Assembly: GCF_000768345.1 (NCBI RefSeq)
Contig: NZ_AVPS01000006.1
Location: 1 to 64,000, forward strand
Direction of reading: 5' to 3'
DNA length: 64,000 nucleotides
Source of the DNA: Lysobacter concretionis Ko07 = DSM 16239
GTDB taxonomy: Bacteria > Pseudomonadota > Gammaproteobacteria > Xanthomonadales > Xanthomonadaceae
A program made the translations under genes and the position numbers. Of the stretch, positions 14,768 through 25,731 are shown one piece after another; the stretch's first letter is position 1; the number at the start of each line of letters is the position of its first letter. The notes under the pieces are model-generated. The model was not told the DNA's origin and searched no databases. It worked only from the letters and a program-made list of their open reading frames with translations.

Positions 14768-15613
14768 ATGAAACCTCCAGCCAGCCAGGCCGAGTCCCCG
14801 ATCGTCGCCTTCATCGGCGGCGGCAACATGGCGCGCAGCCTGATCGGCGGGATGATCGCGCGCGGCGCGGACCCGGCACGCGTGCGGGTCGCCGAGCCGG
14901 TGCAGGCGCTGCGGGAATCGCTGCAGGCCGATTTCGGTGTGCGCGGCTTTGCCACCGCCGCCGAAGCGGTCGCGGGCGCGACGGTCTGGCTGCTCGCGGT
15001 CAAGCCGCAGGTCATGCGCGCGGTATGCGGCGAGATCGCCACCGCCGCCCAGACCGCGCAGCCGGTGGCCATCTCGATTGCGGCCGGCATCACCTCCCGC
15101 CAGTTGTCGGACTGGCTCGGCGGCGGCATCGCGGCGGTGCGGGCGATGCCCAACACCCCGGCGCTGCTCGGCGCCGGCATCACCGGCCTGTTCGCGAACC
15201 CGCAGGTGGACGCCACCCAGCGCGACCAGGCCGCGCGCCTGCTGGATGCGGTCGGCCGGACGGTGTGGATCGAGGACGAAGCGCAGATGGACGCGGTGAC
15301 CGCCGTGTCCGGCAGCGGCCCGGCCTATGTGTTCCTGCTGGCCGAGGCGCTGCAGGCCGCCGGCATCAAGCAGGGTTTGCCGGCAGACACTGCGCGCCGG
15401 CTCGCCAACCAGACCCTGCTGGGCGCGGCCCGGATGCTGACCGAGCTGGATGAGCCGGCCGAGGTACTGCGCCGGAAGGTCACCTCTCCGGGCGGCACCA
15501 CCCAGGCCGCGATCGAGACCTTCGAGCAGGGCGGGTTGCGCGACCTGGTCGACCGGGCGGTGACCGCCGCAACGTTGCGCGGACGTGAACTGTCGGCGGC
15601 GAACGATGACTGA
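14768..15613 (+). CDS. proC: pyrroline-5-carboxylate reductase, 281 aa
   Basis: Reduces 1-pyrroline-5-carboxylate to proline with NAD(P)H, the last step of proline synthesis. The dinucleotide-binding motif is FIGGGNMARSLIGG starting at residue 15. VKPQVM and MPNTPALLGAGITG follow, and the family signature SGSGPAYVFLLAEAL comes before the C-terminal VTSPGGTTQAAI. Full length. AAGGCCCCCAC before the ATG is a weak ribosome-binding site. Confidence 0.97.
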   Translation: MKPPASQAESPIVAFIGGGNMARSLIGGMIARGADPARVRVAEPVQALRESLQADFGVRGFATAAEAVAGATVWLLAVKPQVMRAVCGEIATAAQTAQPVAISIAAGITSRQLSDWLGGGIAAVRAMPNTPALLGAGITGLFANPQVDATQRDQAARLLDAVGRTVWIEDEAQMDAVTAVSGSGPAYVFLLAEALQAAGIKQGLPADTARRLANQTLLGAARMLTELDEPAEVLRRKVTSPGGTTQAAIETFEQGGLRDLVDRAVTAATLRGRELSAANDD

Positions 15614-15671
15614 CGATCCATTCGACATTGTGGCCGTTGCATCAACCTCCACATCCATCAGGAGCACCACC

Positions 15672-16151
15672 TTGCGCACTACCCTCACACTGCTGCTGGG
15701 CACGGCCCTGCTGCTGGGCTGCTCGGCCGAGCCTTCCAGCCCGCCCGCAGGCAACCCGGCGTCCTCCGCGAACCAGCAGGAAGCCACGGCACGCATCGGC
15801 GACACCACCGTGCGCGCCACGGTGCTGCAGACCGCGCTGCTCGGCGAACTGGTGGCGGACAAGTACGGCATCGCCCGCGCCGACAACCAGGTGATGCTGC
15901 TGGTCGGCCTGCGCCAGGGGGAATCCAGCAAAGAGATTTCGGTACCGGCCCGGATCACCGCCACCGCCACCGACCTGCGCGGCCAGCGCCACACCATCGA
16001 GCTGCGCGAACTGCACAGCGGCGAGCTGCTCGATTATCTCGGCACCGTGCAGGTGAGCCTGCCAGACACCCTGCGGTTCGAGCTCGACATCACCCTGGAG
16101 AACGGCGCGCACTCGACGATGCGGTTCAATCGCGAATTCCTGCCGCTTTGA
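15672..16151 (+). CDS. DUF4426 lipoprotein, 159 aa
   Basis: The TTG start at 15672 is chosen because AGGAG lies eight bases upstream and a lipoprotein signal begins there: a hydrophobic LTLLLGTALLLGC with the lipidated cysteine at residue 17. An in-frame ATG at 15606 would bury the signal. The mature protein contains the DUF4426 pattern, a small beta-rich domain with LGELVADKYGIARADNQVML and a C-terminal FELDITLENG. The family is commonly linked to proC in gammaproteobacteria. Its function is unknown; it is likely periplasmic and membrane-anchored. Confidence 0.82.
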   Translation: MRTTLTLLLGTALLLGCSAEPSSPPAGNPASSANQQEATARIGDTTVRATVLQTALLGELVADKYGIARADNQVMLLVGLRQGESSKEISVPARITATATDLRGQRHTIELRELHSGELLDYLGTVQVSLPDTLRFELDITLENGAHSTMRFNREFLPL

Positions 16152-16494
16152 CCGGATAACGGTGCGATGCGCGGGGCGCTCCCCGAGTCGCCGCACATGA
16201 GGTAACAGCCACGCCCGTTGTAGGGGCGGCTTCAGCCGCGACCTGCACATCGCTGCCCGGGCCGCCGGGCGATCATCGGCGACGAGTGACCAGGCCGTTG
16301 TGAGAAACGCTGGGGACAGGGGAGCGCAATGACGCTGCGAATCCTGCGCGTTCGCGGCTTACGCCGCTCCTACGACCAAGCCGCTCCTACGACCGAAGGG
16401 AGTCCGGTCGGACAACACCCGGTTGCTGCGCCCTGTCTCACGGAAACTTCCTGCAGGCGTCCGTCTGGATTTCGTTTGGTCGCAAGTAGCGGCC
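16152..16494. repeat. intergenic region with paired REP-like elements
   Basis: Contains GTAGGGGCGGCTTCAGCCGCGA near 16219-16241 and, in inverted orientation, CGCGGCTTACGCCGCTCCTACGA near 16354-16376, plus a partial repeat CCGCTCCTACGA just after. These are typical Xanthomonad REP-type palindromes. No gene is supported. The region lies between convergent genes. Confidence 0.7.
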
Positions 16495-17349
16495 TCAACC
16501 GTGCCGCACCGCCCAGTCGCGGATGATCGCGGCGATCGCGCCGACGCCGTCGGTCAGCGCGGCCGGGCCGGGCTGCAGGATCATCGCCGACTTGATCTCG
16601 TGCAGCTCGTTGTCGCGCACCGCCGGGATCGCCTGCCAGCCATCGCGCGCGGCGACTTTTTCGGGGCGGAACTTCTTGCCGCACCACGAGCCCAGGATGA
16701 TGTCGGGCGCGCGTCGGACCACCTCCATCGGGTCTTCGAGAATGCGTTGCTTCGCCAGCGACTCGGCCGCGCGCTCGGGAAAGATGTCATCGCCACCGGC
16801 AATCCGCACCAGCTCGGCGACCCACTGGATCCCGCTGATCAACGGCTCGTCCCACTCCTCGAAATACACCTTCGGCCGACGCGGCAGCAGTGCGGCGGCC
16901 TCGGCGATGCCATCGAGTCCGTGCTGCAGTCCGTCGGCATAGGCGTTGGCCTTGCCGGCCGCGCCGACCAGTGCGCCCAAACGGCGGATGTAGTCGACGA
17001 TGCCCTCGACACTGCGGTGGTTGCTGATCCACACCTCGACGCCGTGCCGGATCAGTTCGGCCGCGATATCGGCCTGGATGTCGGAAAACCCGACCACGAA
17101 GTCGGGCTGGAGCTTGAGGATCTCGCCGATCTTCGCGCTGGTGAACGCGCTGACCTTCGGCTTGGTCCTGCGCGCGATCGCGGGGCGCACGGTGAAGCCA
17201 CTGATGCCGACGATGCGGTCCTGCTCGCCGATCGCATACAGCGTCTCGGTCGGCTCCTCGGTCAGGCAGACGATGCGCTGCGGGCCGGAGGTTTTCGCGG
17301 GCGCCGCATCCGCAACGGCGGTCACGGGTACAGCATCCGCTTCGACCAC
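16495..17349 (-). CDS. BtuF-like periplasmic-binding-fold protein without a signal peptide, 284 aa
   Basis: Belongs to the helical-backbone metal-receptor fold used by cobalamin and siderophore binding proteins. It opens with [17 protein letters not shown] and ISGFTVRP, contains [22 protein letters not shown] and [24 protein letters not shown], and ends with [15 protein letters not shown], all typical of BtuF/FecB-type proteins. The GTG start at 17349 overlaps the pdxH end by 28 bases, and no export signal is visible. It may therefore act in the cytoplasm or have an undetected upstream start. No ABC transporter genes are adjacent. Cobalamin as ligand is an inference from the family. Confidence 0.8.
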   Translation of the reverse strand: MVEADAVPVTAVADAAPAKTSGPQRIVCLTEEPTETLYAIGEQDRIVGISGFTVRPAIARRTKPKVSAFTSAKIGEILKLQPDFVVGFSDIQADIAAELIRHGVEVWISNHRSVEGIVDYIRRLGALVGAAGKANAYADGLQHGLDGIAEAAALLPRRPKVYFEEWDEPLISGIQWVAELVRIAGGDDIFPERAAESLAKQRILEDPMEVVRRAPDIILGSWCGKKFRPEKVAARDGWQAIPAVRDNELHEIKSAMILQPGPAALTDGVGAIAAIIRDWAVRHG

Positions 17350-17921
17350 TCGCCGGCCGCGTCGCTCTCGTACAGGTAGCGCTCGTGCAGGCGGTACTGG
17401 CCGCCGTACCAGAATTCGATCGCGACCGGACGCACCCGCAGGCCGGTCCAGCGTGGCGGACGCGGCACGTCGCGGCCCTCGAACTCCTGTTCGAGCTGGG
17501 CGATGCGATCGTGGAAACGCGCCTCATCGAGCGTCTCGGACTGCAGGGAGGCCCAGGCGCCGATCTGGCTGCCGCGCGGACGGGTGGCGAAGTAGGCGTC
17601 CGCCTCCTGGTCGTTGACGATCTCGACCGGCCCTTCGATGCGTATCTGCACGCCCTCCTTGACCCGCGGCCAGTGGAACAGCAGCGCCGCCTGCGGGTTG
17701 GCCTGCAGCTCGCGACCCTTGCGGCCGTCGAGGTGGGTGTAGAACACGAAGCCGCGCTCGTCGTGCGCCTTCAACAGCACGATGCGGGCCGACGGTCGCG
17801 CGGTGAGGGTCGCGGTCGCCACGGTCATTGCAGTCGGGTCGGGTTCGCCGGCGATGCGGGCCTGCGCGAACAGGTCGGCAAACGTGGCGTGGGCTTCGGA
17901 CAACAGGGCGGGAATGGTCAT
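17322..17921 (-). CDS. pdxH: pyridoxamine/pyridoxine 5'-phosphate oxidase, 199 aa
   Basis: An FMN-dependent oxidase making pyridoxal 5'-phosphate from its pyridoxine and pyridoxamine phosphates. Conserved FMN-binding residues occur in [27 protein letters not shown]. The [17 protein letters not shown] loop is present as [13 protein letters not shown], and the C-terminal [15 protein letters not shown] and WSKRMLYP are diagnostic. The start at 17921 gives family length. It is followed by the overlapping BtuF-like gene and preceded by the dodecin gene, both on the same strand. Confidence 0.97.
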   Translation of the reverse strand: MTIPALLSEAHATFADLFAQARIAGEPDPTAMTVATATLTARPSARIVLLKAHDERGFVFYTHLDGRKGRELQANPQAALLFHWPRVKEGVQIRIEGPVEIVNDQEADAYFATRPRGSQIGAWASLQSETLDEARFHDRIAQLEQEFEGRDVPRPPRWTGLRVRPVAIEFWYGGQYRLHERYLYESDAAGEWSKRMLYP

Positions 17922-18034
17922 GGGCCTATTGTGGGCCGGACGCGCGGGCATCGCACCTGCCTGGCCGGGCGGCGACCCGATATGCAGTGCGTGGCGTCCC
18001 GCCCCGGGGTAACCCTGATCGGCCCCGCTTTTAT

Positions 18035-18063
18035 CGTTATCCCCGCCTGCGCGGGGATGACGA
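18035..18063. repeat. palindromic repeat between dodecin and pdxH
   Basis: ATCCCCGC (18039-18046) pairs with GCGGGGAT (18051-18058) around CTGC. The sequence is a frequent bacterial intergenic repeat type. It follows the dodecin gene in the direction of transcription and could act as a terminator, although no T-run follows it. Confidence 0.6.
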
Positions 18064-18081
18064 CAACGCCGCAGGCCTTTC

Positions 18082-18285
18082 CTAATCGACGATGAAGTTG
18101 ATCTTCATGTTGGTCCGCCATTCGATGATGCTGCCGTCATCGCTGGTCACGACCTTGATCTCGTTGATCCATGCGCCCTTGATGTTCTTGACCGACTCGG
18201 CGGCCTTCCTGATGCCGCTCTGGACCGCGTCTTCCATGCTCTTTTTCGACGAGGAATTGATTTCGATGACCTTGGCAACCGACAT
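18082..18285 (-). CDS. dodecin flavin-binding protein, 67 aa
   Basis: A small dodecamer-forming protein that stores or sequesters flavins. The whole family sequence is visible: [20 protein letters not shown] at the N-terminus, then [20 protein letters not shown] with the flavin-stacking Trp39, and a C-terminal [13 protein letters not shown]. The length is exactly typical. A GGAGAAT ribosome-binding site precedes the ATG at 18285. It lies upstream of pdxH on the same strand, and both genes handle FMN or related cofactors. Confidence 0.96.
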   Translation of the reverse strand: MSVAKVIEINSSSKKSMEDAVQSGIRKAAESVKNIKGAWINEIKVVTSDDGSIIEWRTNMKINFIVD

Positions 18286-18419
18286 GGCGATTCTCCTGCG
18301 GGACAAAAGTCGCACGATGCGACCGGAACCAGCACCGTAAATGCGCAAGCGTTAAGGCCGTGCAAGGCCGCAGGCACGACCCGGGGTTGGGCGTCTCCCT
18401 TGCCCCTACAATCGGCGCC

Positions 18420-18971
18420 ATGAAGCTTGCGCCCAACCTGATCCTGGTCGGCCCGATGGGAGCCGGGAAATCCTGCATCGGCCGTCACCTGGCCACCCGC
18501 ACCGGCTTGCCTCTGGTCGATCTCGACGACGAGATCGAACGGCGCGCAGGAACCAGCATCGGCGCCATCTTCGAGCACGAAGGCGAAGCCGGTTTCCGCC
18601 GCCACGAGCATCAGGCGCTGGCCGACCTGCTGGCGGTCGATCGCCCCGCCGATGGCCTGCTGCTGGCCACCGGCGGCGGCGTGGTGCTGGACGTCGGCAA
18701 TCGACGCCTGTTGCGCGAACGCGGTTTCGTCGTCCACCTGCATGCCGAGCCGGCCACCCAGCTGGCGCGGCTGGCCGGCGACACGACCCGTCCGCTGCTG
18801 CAACGCGATGACCCCGGCGCGGTGCTGCGCGAACTGGCCGGACAACGCGCGCCGCTGTACGCCGAGGTCGCCGACCTGCGTTTCGCGACCGACGGGCTGG
18901 ATGCCGCCGACGCCGCCGCGCTGCTGGCCGCACAACTGCGGCTGCACTGGCGACGCGGAGTCCCGGCATGA
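18420..18971 (+). CDS. aroK: shikimate kinase, 183 aa
   Basis: Phosphorylates shikimate with ATP on the way to chorismate. The Walker A loop GPMGAGKS is at residues 11-18, followed by the shikimate-binding DLDDEIE at 34-40. Also present are [13 protein letters not shown] and the GGG-containing [11 protein letters not shown] near residue 83. TACAAT at 18407-18412 looks like a -10 box very close to the ATG, so the transcript leader would be short. Overlaps aroB by four bases (ATGA). Confidence 0.96.
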   Translation: MKLAPNLILVGPMGAGKSCIGRHLATRTGLPLVDLDDEIERRAGTSIGAIFEHEGEAGFRRHEHQALADLLAVDRPADGLLLATGGGVVLDVGNRRLLRERGFVVHLHAEPATQLARLAGDTTRPLLQRDDPGAVLRELAGQRAPLYAEVADLRFATDGLDAADAAALLAAQLRLHWRRGVPA

Positions 18972-20089
18972 GCGTCGTACGCACCGTCGATGTCGCCGGC
19001 AGCCAGCCCTATACGATCGCGATCGGTCCCGGCCTGCTGGACGACGGCACCCGCCTCGCGGCCGCCGTTCGCGGCCGCCACGCATTGCTGGTCAGTGACG
19101 ACAACGTCGCGCCGCTGCACGCCGACCGGGTGCAGGCCGCGCTGCTCGCCGCGGCGCCCGGCCTGGCGGTGTCACGCTTCGTGATTCCCGCCGGCGAGCA
19201 TGAAAAGACCCTCGCCCGGTTTGCCCAGGCACTCGATGCGCTGGCCGCGCTCGGCGCGACACGCGACGCGGCCGTGATCGCGCTGGGCGGCGGCGTGGTC
19301 GGCGACCTGGCCGGTTTCGCCGCGGCTTGCTGGATGCGCGGCATCGACGTGATCCAGTTGCCGACCACACTGCTGGCGATGGTCGACTCCTCGGTCGGCG
19401 GCAAGACCGCGGTGGATCTGCCAGCCGGCAAGAACCTGGTCGGCGCGTTCCATCCGCCGCGCGCGGTGATTGCCGACACCAGCACATTGCGAACCCTGCC
19501 CGACCGCGAGCTGCGGGCCGGGCTGGCCGAGGTGGTCAAGTACGCTGCCATCGCCGCGTCGCTGGACGCCCGCGATGCCGGCTTCCTGGGCTGGCTGGAA
19601 GCCCGGGCCGACGCACTGCTGGCGCGCGACGACGCGGTCCTGGTCGAGACGATCGCACGTTGCTGCGCGTTCAAGGCCGCGGTGGTCGCGCGCGACCCGC
19701 TGGAACGCGGCGACCGTGCGCTGCTCAACTTCGGCCACACCTTTGGCCATGCGATCGAGACCGAACAGGGTTATGCCGGCACCCACGGGGACGGGCTCAA
19801 CCACGGCGAGGCGGTGGCGGTCGGAATGGTGCTGGCGGCGCGCCTGTCGACCGCGCTTGGACTGGCTCCGGCCGCCGATGCCGAGCGCCTGCGCGCCCTG
19901 CTGCACCGCCTGGGACTGCCGACCACGCTGCCCGCCGGCCTCGCGCCGGCCGCGATGCTGGCCCGGATGCGACTGGACAAGAAGGCCGACGCGGTCGGTA
20001 TTCGTTTCATCCTGTGGGATGGGGTCGGAACCGCGCGGGTCGTGGCCGGCGTGAACGACAGCGACGTGCGGGCGGTGCTGGCAGGCTGA
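18968..20089 (+). CDS. aroB: 3-dehydroquinate synthase, 373 aa
   Basis: Converts DAHP to 3-dehydroquinate, the second step of the shikimate pathway, using NAD and a metal. The NAD-binding segment [16 protein letters not shown] is at residues 105-120, and [19 protein letters not shown] at 131-149 carries key active-site residues. [13 protein letters not shown] and [12 protein letters not shown] follow, the latter with metal-binding histidines, and a conserved [10 protein letters not shown]. Full length. Translationally coupled to aroK. Confidence 0.98.
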   Translation: MSVVRTVDVAGSQPYTIAIGPGLLDDGTRLAAAVRGRHALLVSDDNVAPLHADRVQAALLAAAPGLAVSRFVIPAGEHEKTLARFAQALDALAALGATRDAAVIALGGGVVGDLAGFAAACWMRGIDVIQLPTTLLAMVDSSVGGKTAVDLPAGKNLVGAFHPPRAVIADTSTLRTLPDRELRAGLAEVVKYAAIAASLDARDAGFLGWLEARADALLARDDAVLVETIARCCAFKAAVVARDPLERGDRALLNFGHTFGHAIETEQGYAGTHGDGLNHGEAVAVGMVLAARLSTALGLAPAADAERLRALLHRLGLPTTLPAGLAPAAMLARMRLDKKADAVGIRFILWDGVGTARVVAGVNDSDVRAVLAG

Positions 20090-20252
20090 ACCGGCGGATC
20101 GGCACGCCGGCAAGCGAGCCAGCCGGCGCGTACGTCCGCGCGGCGCACGCGGTGGCGACAACACCGGCGAACGGCAGCAAGGCCGCAGCGGCAAGGGTCC
20201 CGTCGCGGCTTTGCCGCCGCCAGGCCCCAGCGCAAGCCCGTACAATCGAGCC

Positions 20253-20507
20253 ATGCGCCTGCTCCTGCAACAACGCCCCGACGGCCCCGAAGCGCCCCGC
20301 TTCGTGCAACTGATGCTGCAGCCCGACCTGCTGGGCGGCTGGATGCTGGTGCGCGAATCCGGCCAGATCGGCGGACGCAGCCAGGTGCGCCGCGAGCAGT
20401 TCCTGGACCACGACAGCGCCCTGGCCGCGCTGGAACAGGCGCGCGACCAGCAACTCAAGCGCGGCTTCCACGTGATGTTCAGCCAGGGAGCCAACGCTCC
20501 ACGCTGA
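20253..20507 (+). CDS. small WGR-like domain protein, 84 aa
   Basis: The product is essentially one WGR-type domain: LMLQPDLLGGWMLVRESGQIGG, then FLDHDSALAALEQARDQQLKRGF. The WGR tripeptide itself is replaced (VRESGQIG), so this is a diverged member. WGR domains in larger proteins bind nucleic-acid ends, but the role of free-standing ones is not established. A TACAAT -10-like box at 20241-20246 lies only seven bases before the ATG, suggesting a nearly leaderless mRNA. Located between aroB and hemE. Confidence 0.8.
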   Translation: MRLLLQQRPDGPEAPRFVQLMLQPDLLGGWMLVRESGQIGGRSQVRREQFLDHDSALAALEQARDQQLKRGFHVMFSQGANAPR

Positions 20508-20597
20508 CACCCGCTGCGCTGTCCAGCCCTCTTCCTGCCCCTTTCACCATCCCCGTGCAGCCGCGATCCGGCGCCGACTTCTTCGAGGAACCCTGCC

Positions 20598-21701
20598 TTG
20601 TCCAGCCCTGTCCTGCCCAAGTCCGCCCTGTCCAGCCCGCTCAAGAACGACCGTTTCCTGCGCGCCCTGCGCCGCGAGCCGGTCGACCACACGCCCGTCT
20701 GGCTGATGCGCCAGGCCGGCCGTTACCTGCCCGAATACCGCGCCACCCGCGCCCAGGCCGGCAGCTTCATGAACCTCGCCAAGAACCCGGAGCTGGCCTG
20801 CGAGGTCACCCTGCAGCCGCTGCGCCGGTTCCCGCTGGATGCGGCGATCCTGTTCTCCGACATCCTGACCATCCCCGACGCGATGGGGCTGGGGCTGTAC
20901 TTCGTCGATGGCGAAGGCCCGAAGTTCGAGCGCCCGGTGCGCACCGCCGCTGACATCGCCAGGCTCGGCGTGCCCGACATGGCGACCGACCTGCGCTATG
21001 TCATGGACGCGGTCAGCACGATCCGCCGCGAGCTGGACAACGCCGTGCCGCTGATCGGCTTCTCCGGCAGCCCGTGGACGCTGGCCTGCTACATGGTCGA
21101 AGGCGGCGGCAGCAAGGACTTCGCGCGGGTGAAGGCGCTGGCGATGAACGACCCGGCCGCGATGCACCAGCTGCTGGACGTGACCACCGACGCGGTGATC
21201 GCCTACCTGTCGGCGCAGCGTGCGGCCGGCGCGCAGGCGCTGCAGTTGTTCGACACCTGGGGCGGCGTGCTGTCGCCGTCGATGTACCGCGAGTTCTCGC
21301 TGCGCTACATGCAGCGCATCGCCGCCGAGCTGCCGCGCGGCGAAGGCAGCGATCGCACGCCGCTGATCCTGTTCGGCAAGGGCAATGGCGCCTACGTGGC
21401 CGATCTGGCCGACACCGGTGCTGAAGGCGTGGGCGTGGACTGGACGATCGACTTGGGCGAGGCCGTCCGCCGCAGCGGTGGCAAGGTCGCCATCCAGGGC
21501 AACCTGGACCCCGTCACCCTGTACGCCGAACCGGACGCGATCCGCGCCCACGTCGGCCGCGCGCTGGACAGCTACCGCGACGGCAACGGCGGCTCGCGCG
21601 AAGGCCACGTGTTCAACCTCGGCCACGGCATGTCGCCGGACATGAACCCCGAGCACGTGGCGGTGATGGTCGACGCGGTGCACGAGCTCAGCGCGCGCTG
21701 A
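20598..21701 (+). CDS. hemE: uroporphyrinogen decarboxylase, 367 aa
   Basis: Decarboxylates uroporphyrinogen III to coproporphyrinogen III in heme synthesis. The N-terminal signature [16 protein letters not shown] is at residues 33-48, the [14 protein letters not shown] segment near 85-98, and [22 protein letters not shown] at about 154. The C-terminal region ends with [18 protein letters not shown]. The TTG start at 20598 has GAGGAA upstream at good spacing and gives an N-terminus about ten residues longer than many homologues. Confidence 0.97.
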   Translation: MSSPVLPKSALSSPLKNDRFLRALRREPVDHTPVWLMRQAGRYLPEYRATRAQAGSFMNLAKNPELACEVTLQPLRRFPLDAAILFSDILTIPDAMGLGLYFVDGEGPKFERPVRTAADIARLGVPDMATDLRYVMDAVSTIRRELDNAVPLIGFSGSPWTLACYMVEGGGSKDFARVKALAMNDPAAMHQLLDVTTDAVIAYLSAQRAAGAQALQLFDTWGGVLSPSMYREFSLRYMQRIAAELPRGEGSDRTPLILFGKGNGAYVADLADTGAEGVGVDWTIDLGEAVRRSGGKVAIQGNLDPVTLYAEPDAIRAHVGRALDSYRDGNGGSREGHVFNLGHGMSPDMNPEHVAVMVDAVHELSAR

Positions 21702-21865
21702 GGCGGCCCCCATGTCCAATGGCGCCATGACACGGTAAGTCATGGCCCGGCCATTGAATCCCGACCCATGCCGTGGCAAGGCACCGGTCGGTATTCACGC
21801 CGGCAGCCGATTTCCGCACTCACCCGGAACGACGATGGCGGGCCGCCGACGACCGCCGTCGCTTG

Positions 21866-24800
21866 TCAAGACATCTGCTCAGCTTCTGACACCGGACCGG
21901 ACTTTGATTCCTGCGCGACGAGCAGGTCGCGCAACATTCCGCCGGTCACCGGTTTGCGCACGAAGCGGTCGAAGCCGGCGGCCAGGGCCTGCGCTTCGGC
22001 ATCGGTATCGGCGCGGGCGGTGATCGCGATCAGCGGTTGCACGAAACCCTGCGCGCGCAACTGGCGCGCGAGCGCGAGGCCGTCCAGGCCGGGCAGGTCC
22101 AGATCCAGCAGGGCGGCATCGAAATGGCTGGTCGCCGATTCCGCCAACGCGGCCAGGCCGTGGGCGGCGTGTACCACGCGGTGGCCCTGCGCGCGCAGCA
22201 GGTCGACCAACACCTCGGCAACGATCGGATCGTCCTCGACCAGCAGCAGCGACAGCCCATGCCCGGCGCGCGCGGAGGAATGCGGGCTGCCCTCAACCCG
22301 CTCCGCATCGACCAGTTCGGCATCGGCTTGCTCTGGAAGCGCCGCCTCGGCCAGCGGCAGCCTGACCTCGAACCGTGCCCCCTTGCCCGGCGCGCTCTGG
22401 ACGCTGATGACGCCGCCCATTCCGGCCGCCAGTTCCTGACAGATCGCCAGACCCAGGCCGCTGCCGCCGTAGCGCGCGGCGGTGCGCACGCCATCGGCCT
22501 GCTCGAAGCGAAGGAACAGGCGCGAGATCTGCTCGTCGTTGAGGCCCGGGCCGGTATCGATCACCCGGAACACCACGCCGCCGTCATCGCCGCCGCCGGC
22601 GACACCCAGCCGGATCGTCCCGCGCTCGGTGAATTTGATCGCATTGCCCAGCAGGTTCAGCAGGATCTGGCGCACCCGCACCGGGTCGCCGCGCACGCCG
22701 CGCGGGGTGTTGTCGTCACGCTCGGCAACGAACGTCAGCCCGCGCACACGCGCCATTGGCGCGGCCATTTCCGCCAGCTCGTCCATCAAGGCATGCAGGT
22801 CGAACGCCTCGTCGGCCAGGTCGAGTTTTCCCGACTCGATCCGGGCCAGGTCGAGCGCGTCGTTGACCAGTCGCAACAGGTGCTCGCCGGCGCGGTGGAT
22901 CGACCGGGTGTAGCTGCGTTGCTGCGGATCCAGCGCGGTGCCCAGCAGCAGCTCGCTCATGCCGAGCACGCCGGTCATCGGGGTGCGCACCTCGTGGCCG
23001 AGGGTGGCCAGGAAGCGGGTCTTGGCGACCGATGCCTCGCGCGCCACCTCACGCTCGTGCTCGGCGCGTTGCCAGTCCTGCCGTCGCCGCAGCTGCGCGC
23101 GGTAAACGTCGATACCCCACCACAACAACAGCGCGGCCACGGCAAGGAACCCGGCCAGCGCCCAACCGGTGTACCACCACGGCGGCAGCACCTGGAAGCG
23201 CAATGCCTGCTCGGGCGCCGCATTGCCGGCGGCGTCCACCGCCCGCGCGCGCAGCGTGTAATCGCCGGCAGGCAGGCCCGTAAACACCCGTTCGCCCTGC
23301 GCGCCGTGGTCGACCCAGCCCGGGTCGTACCCGTCCAGCCAGGTGAAGTAACGGTTTGCCTGCGGTTTGTCGTACGCCAGCAGACGCAGCTGTACGCGCA
23401 GCTCGCGGTCATGCGGCATCAGCGCCAACGGCTGGGTGCGATCGAGCGACTCCCATCGCCCGTCCCGGCGTACTTCCACCTGGTCCCAATGCAGTGCCGG
23501 GCGGATCGGCGCGGGATCGGCCGCCAGCGTGTCGATCATCACCACGCCGCCATCGGCCAGGGCCGAGACCAGCACGCCGTGCGGGGTCATCACCAGCGTA
23601 CGGTCGACGAATTCCTGGCTGCCCAGGCCATCGGACAGTCCGAAAGGACGCGTGTGGTTTTCCTGCGGATCCCAGCGAAACAACCCGCGCAGGCTGGACA
23701 TCCAGACCCGCCCCTGCCCGTCGATCTGCAGGCCGGCGGCTTCGACGGCGGGAATGCCCTGCCCGACGCCGACCTGCGCCACGCGCTGCCAGCCGCCATC
23801 TCCGCGTCGGTAGTGCTCCAGGCCGGACAGGCGCTGCAGCCACAGACCGTCGGGGCCCTCGAACTGGAACGCGAACACGCGCCCCTCGCCGTCGATGCCA
23901 TCGACCTGCTCCAGCTTGCGGGCGACCGGGTTCCAGCGCCGCAGACCCTCGCTGCCGGCGATCCACAGCCGGCCCTCGGCGTCGAAATCCAGCGCCTCGT
24001 TGTCGCCGACGCCGAGCCCCTGCTCCGGCCCGGTCGCCATCGTGGCCAGCACGCGGCCGCTGGCGGCATCGCGTTGCTGCACCCCCGCGCCCGCGAAGGA
24101 CATCCACAGGCTGCCGTCCGGAGCCAGCCTGAGCAGGTCCAGCGGACCGCCCAGGGTGGCATCGTCCGCGGAGCCGCGATGCCAGCGCCGCACACTGCCG
24201 TCGCGATCGATCCGCACCACGCCGCGGGCCTGGCCGAGCCACAAACGGCCGGCCCCATCCTCAAGGATCGACATCGCGCGCGCGCCTTCGAGCTGCGCCT
24301 GCACCGCCTCGTCCACCGGCAGCACGCGGCCGCCACTGTCCAGCCGCTCCAGTTCGGCGCGCTCGCCGGCCAGCCACACCCCGCCTTCGCGGGCCGGCGC
24401 GACACCGGGATACAACTCGGCAGCCAGGCCGTCACGCTCGCGGCTGAACTGTGCGATCCGGCGCCAGTCCGGCTGCAGGTAGCCCAGACCGACACCCGGC
24501 ACCGGGAACCACATCGCGCCGTTGGCCTGGCGGATCATTTCGTAGATCGGCAGCACCGGCCCCTTGGCCCGGATCGGCACCGGCACCGGCACGCCACCCG
24601 AGGCCACCCGCCACAACTGGCGATGGCTGGCCAGCCACAACTCGTCGTCCGGCCCGGCCAGCACGCTGAAGACGGCGTTGGGGTACTCGAACATCCCCGA
24701 CCACGCCGGCCGATGCCAACCGCCCGCGTCCAGACGGCGGAACACCCCGTTGCCGGCACCCACCCAGATGTCATCGCCGACCGGACTGATCGAGAAGATC

Positions 24801-25489
24801 ATCGGCGCGGGATTCTCCTCCGGCAGCGCGATCCGCTCGAAATCGACCCCGGTCCAGCGCGCGATGCCCTTGGTGGTGCCGACCCACAGCCGGTCGGCCG
24901 CGTCCACCGCCAGCGACAGCACCACGTCCGATGGCAGGCTGCGCGGCGCGGCCGGATCCGGCCGGTAGCGGGTGATCGTGCCGTCGGCGTCCAGCCGGTG
25001 CAGGCCACCGCCGAAACTGCCGAACCACAACGCACCCTGGTGGCTGGCGATCGCCCAGACGTCGTCGCTGCCGATCTGCGGGTGGGTTGCCTGACGGTAG
25101 TGGCGGAACCCCTGCCGGCCGGGATCGAGCACGCTGAGCCCGCGCCCCTCGGGGGCGACCCAGATGCGGTTCTGCGGATCGACATGGACGACGGTCAGGT
25201 AATTGACCGGCAGCGAGGCCGGATCGCCCGGCACGTGCCGCCAGACCTGCATGCCGACGCCGTCGTAGCGGGCCAGGCCATCGGTGGTGGCCAGCCACAG
25301 GTAACCGTCGGCATCCAGCTTCAGGCTGTTGATGTTGCTGGACGGCAGCCCGGCGGCGACGTCGATGTGGCGCAGGCTGGGGATTTCCGGCACCCGGGCC
25401 GGCGCGGCGGGGCAGGTCGGAAACGCGGCAAGAAACACGGCCAGAAGCCCCGTCAGAACCCACGTCGCCATTGCAGTTGTGTGTCGCAT
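21866..25489 (-). CDS. hybrid sensor histidine kinase with two-component-regulator propeller, 1207 aa
   Basis: A one-protein two-component system. Domains in order: signal peptide (residues 1-26), about fourteen propeller repeats with [16 protein letters not shown] and [16 protein letters not shown] motifs (about 35-680), a Y_Y_Y domain ending in [13 protein letters not shown], one membrane helix near 770-795, a histidine-kinase domain with H-box [14 protein letters not shown] (His near 832), and an ATPase domain with [15 protein letters not shown] and [14 protein letters not shown]. The C-terminal receiver carries LLVEDDP and phospho-acceptor [10 protein letters not shown] near 1125. The start at 25489 has a GGGAAGGG site. 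There is no output domain, so it should signal to another regulator. It resembles carbohydrate-sensing hybrid kinases; the ligand is unknown. Confidence 0.92.
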   Translation of the reverse strand: MRHTTAMATWVLTGLLAVFLAAFPTCPAAPARVPEIPSLRHIDVAAGLPSSNINSLKLDADGYLWLATTDGLARYDGVGMQVWRHVPGDPASLPVNYLTVVHVDPQNRIWVAPEGRGLSVLDPGRQGFRHYRQATHPQIGSDDVWAIASHQGALWFGSFGGGLHRLDADGTITRYRPDPAAPRSLPSDVVLSLAVDAADRLWVGTTKGIARWTGVDFERIALPEENPAPMIFSISPVGDDIWVGAGNGVFRRLDAGGWHRPAWSGMFEYPNAVFSVLAGPDDELWLASHRQLWRVASGGVPVPVPIRAKGPVLPIYEMIRQANGAMWFPVPGVGLGYLQPDWRRIAQFSRERDGLAAELYPGVAPAREGGVWLAGERAELERLDSGGRVLPVDEAVQAQLEGARAMSILEDGAGRLWLGQARGVVRIDRDGSVRRWHRGSADDATLGGPLDLLRLAPDGSLWMSFAGAGVQQRDAASGRVLATMATGPEQGLGVGDNEALDFDAEGRLWIAGSEGLRRWNPVARKLEQVDGIDGEGRVFAFQFEGPDGLWLQRLSGLEHYRRGDGGWQRVAQVGVGQGIPAVEAAGLQIDGQGRVWMSSLRGLFRWDPQENHTRPFGLSDGLGSQEFVDRTLVMTPHGVLVSALADGGVVMIDTLAADPAPIRPALHWDQVEVRRDGRWESLDRTQPLALMPHDRELRVQLRLLAYDKPQANRYFTWLDGYDPGWVDHGAQGERVFTGLPAGDYTLRARAVDAAGNAAPEQALRFQVLPPWWYTGWALAGFLAVAALLLWWGIDVYRAQLRRRQDWQRAEHEREVAREASVAKTRFLATLGHEVRTPMTGVLGMSELLLGTALDPQQRSYTRSIHRAGEHLLRLVNDALDLARIESGKLDLADEAFDLHALMDELAEMAAPMARVRGLTFVAERDDNTPRGVRGDPVRVRQILLNLLGNAIKFTERGTIRLGVAGGGDDGGVVFRVIDTGPGLNDEQISRLFLRFEQADGVRTAARYGGSGLGLAICQELAAGMGGVISVQSAPGKGARFEVRLPLAEAALPEQADAELVDAERVEGSPHSSARAGHGLSLLLVEDDPIVAEVLVDLLRAQGHRVVHAAHGLAALAESATSHFDAALLDLDLPGLDGLALARQLRAQGFVQPLIAITARADTDAEAQALAAGFDRFVRKPVTGGMLRDLLVAQESKSGPVSEAEQMS

Positions 25490-25731
25490 CGGCCCTTCCC
25501 TGGTTGCAATTCCCGCCATTGCACGCCGGCCGCGACGAATGTCCGGCGCGGCAGCGCTCTTTCGATCCCCAGCGCAGGGTCGGCGATCAAGCCGGTGCGG
25601 GCAAGTCGAGTGGGTAGCCAAGGCAAGGCCCGGCTGCGCGACGAAGCCCGATGCATGAATCGACCCCCATCGAACGATGCGTTCCCGCACCGGTCTGCGC
25701 GCACGGCGACGCGCGTGTCTAGAATCGCTCC

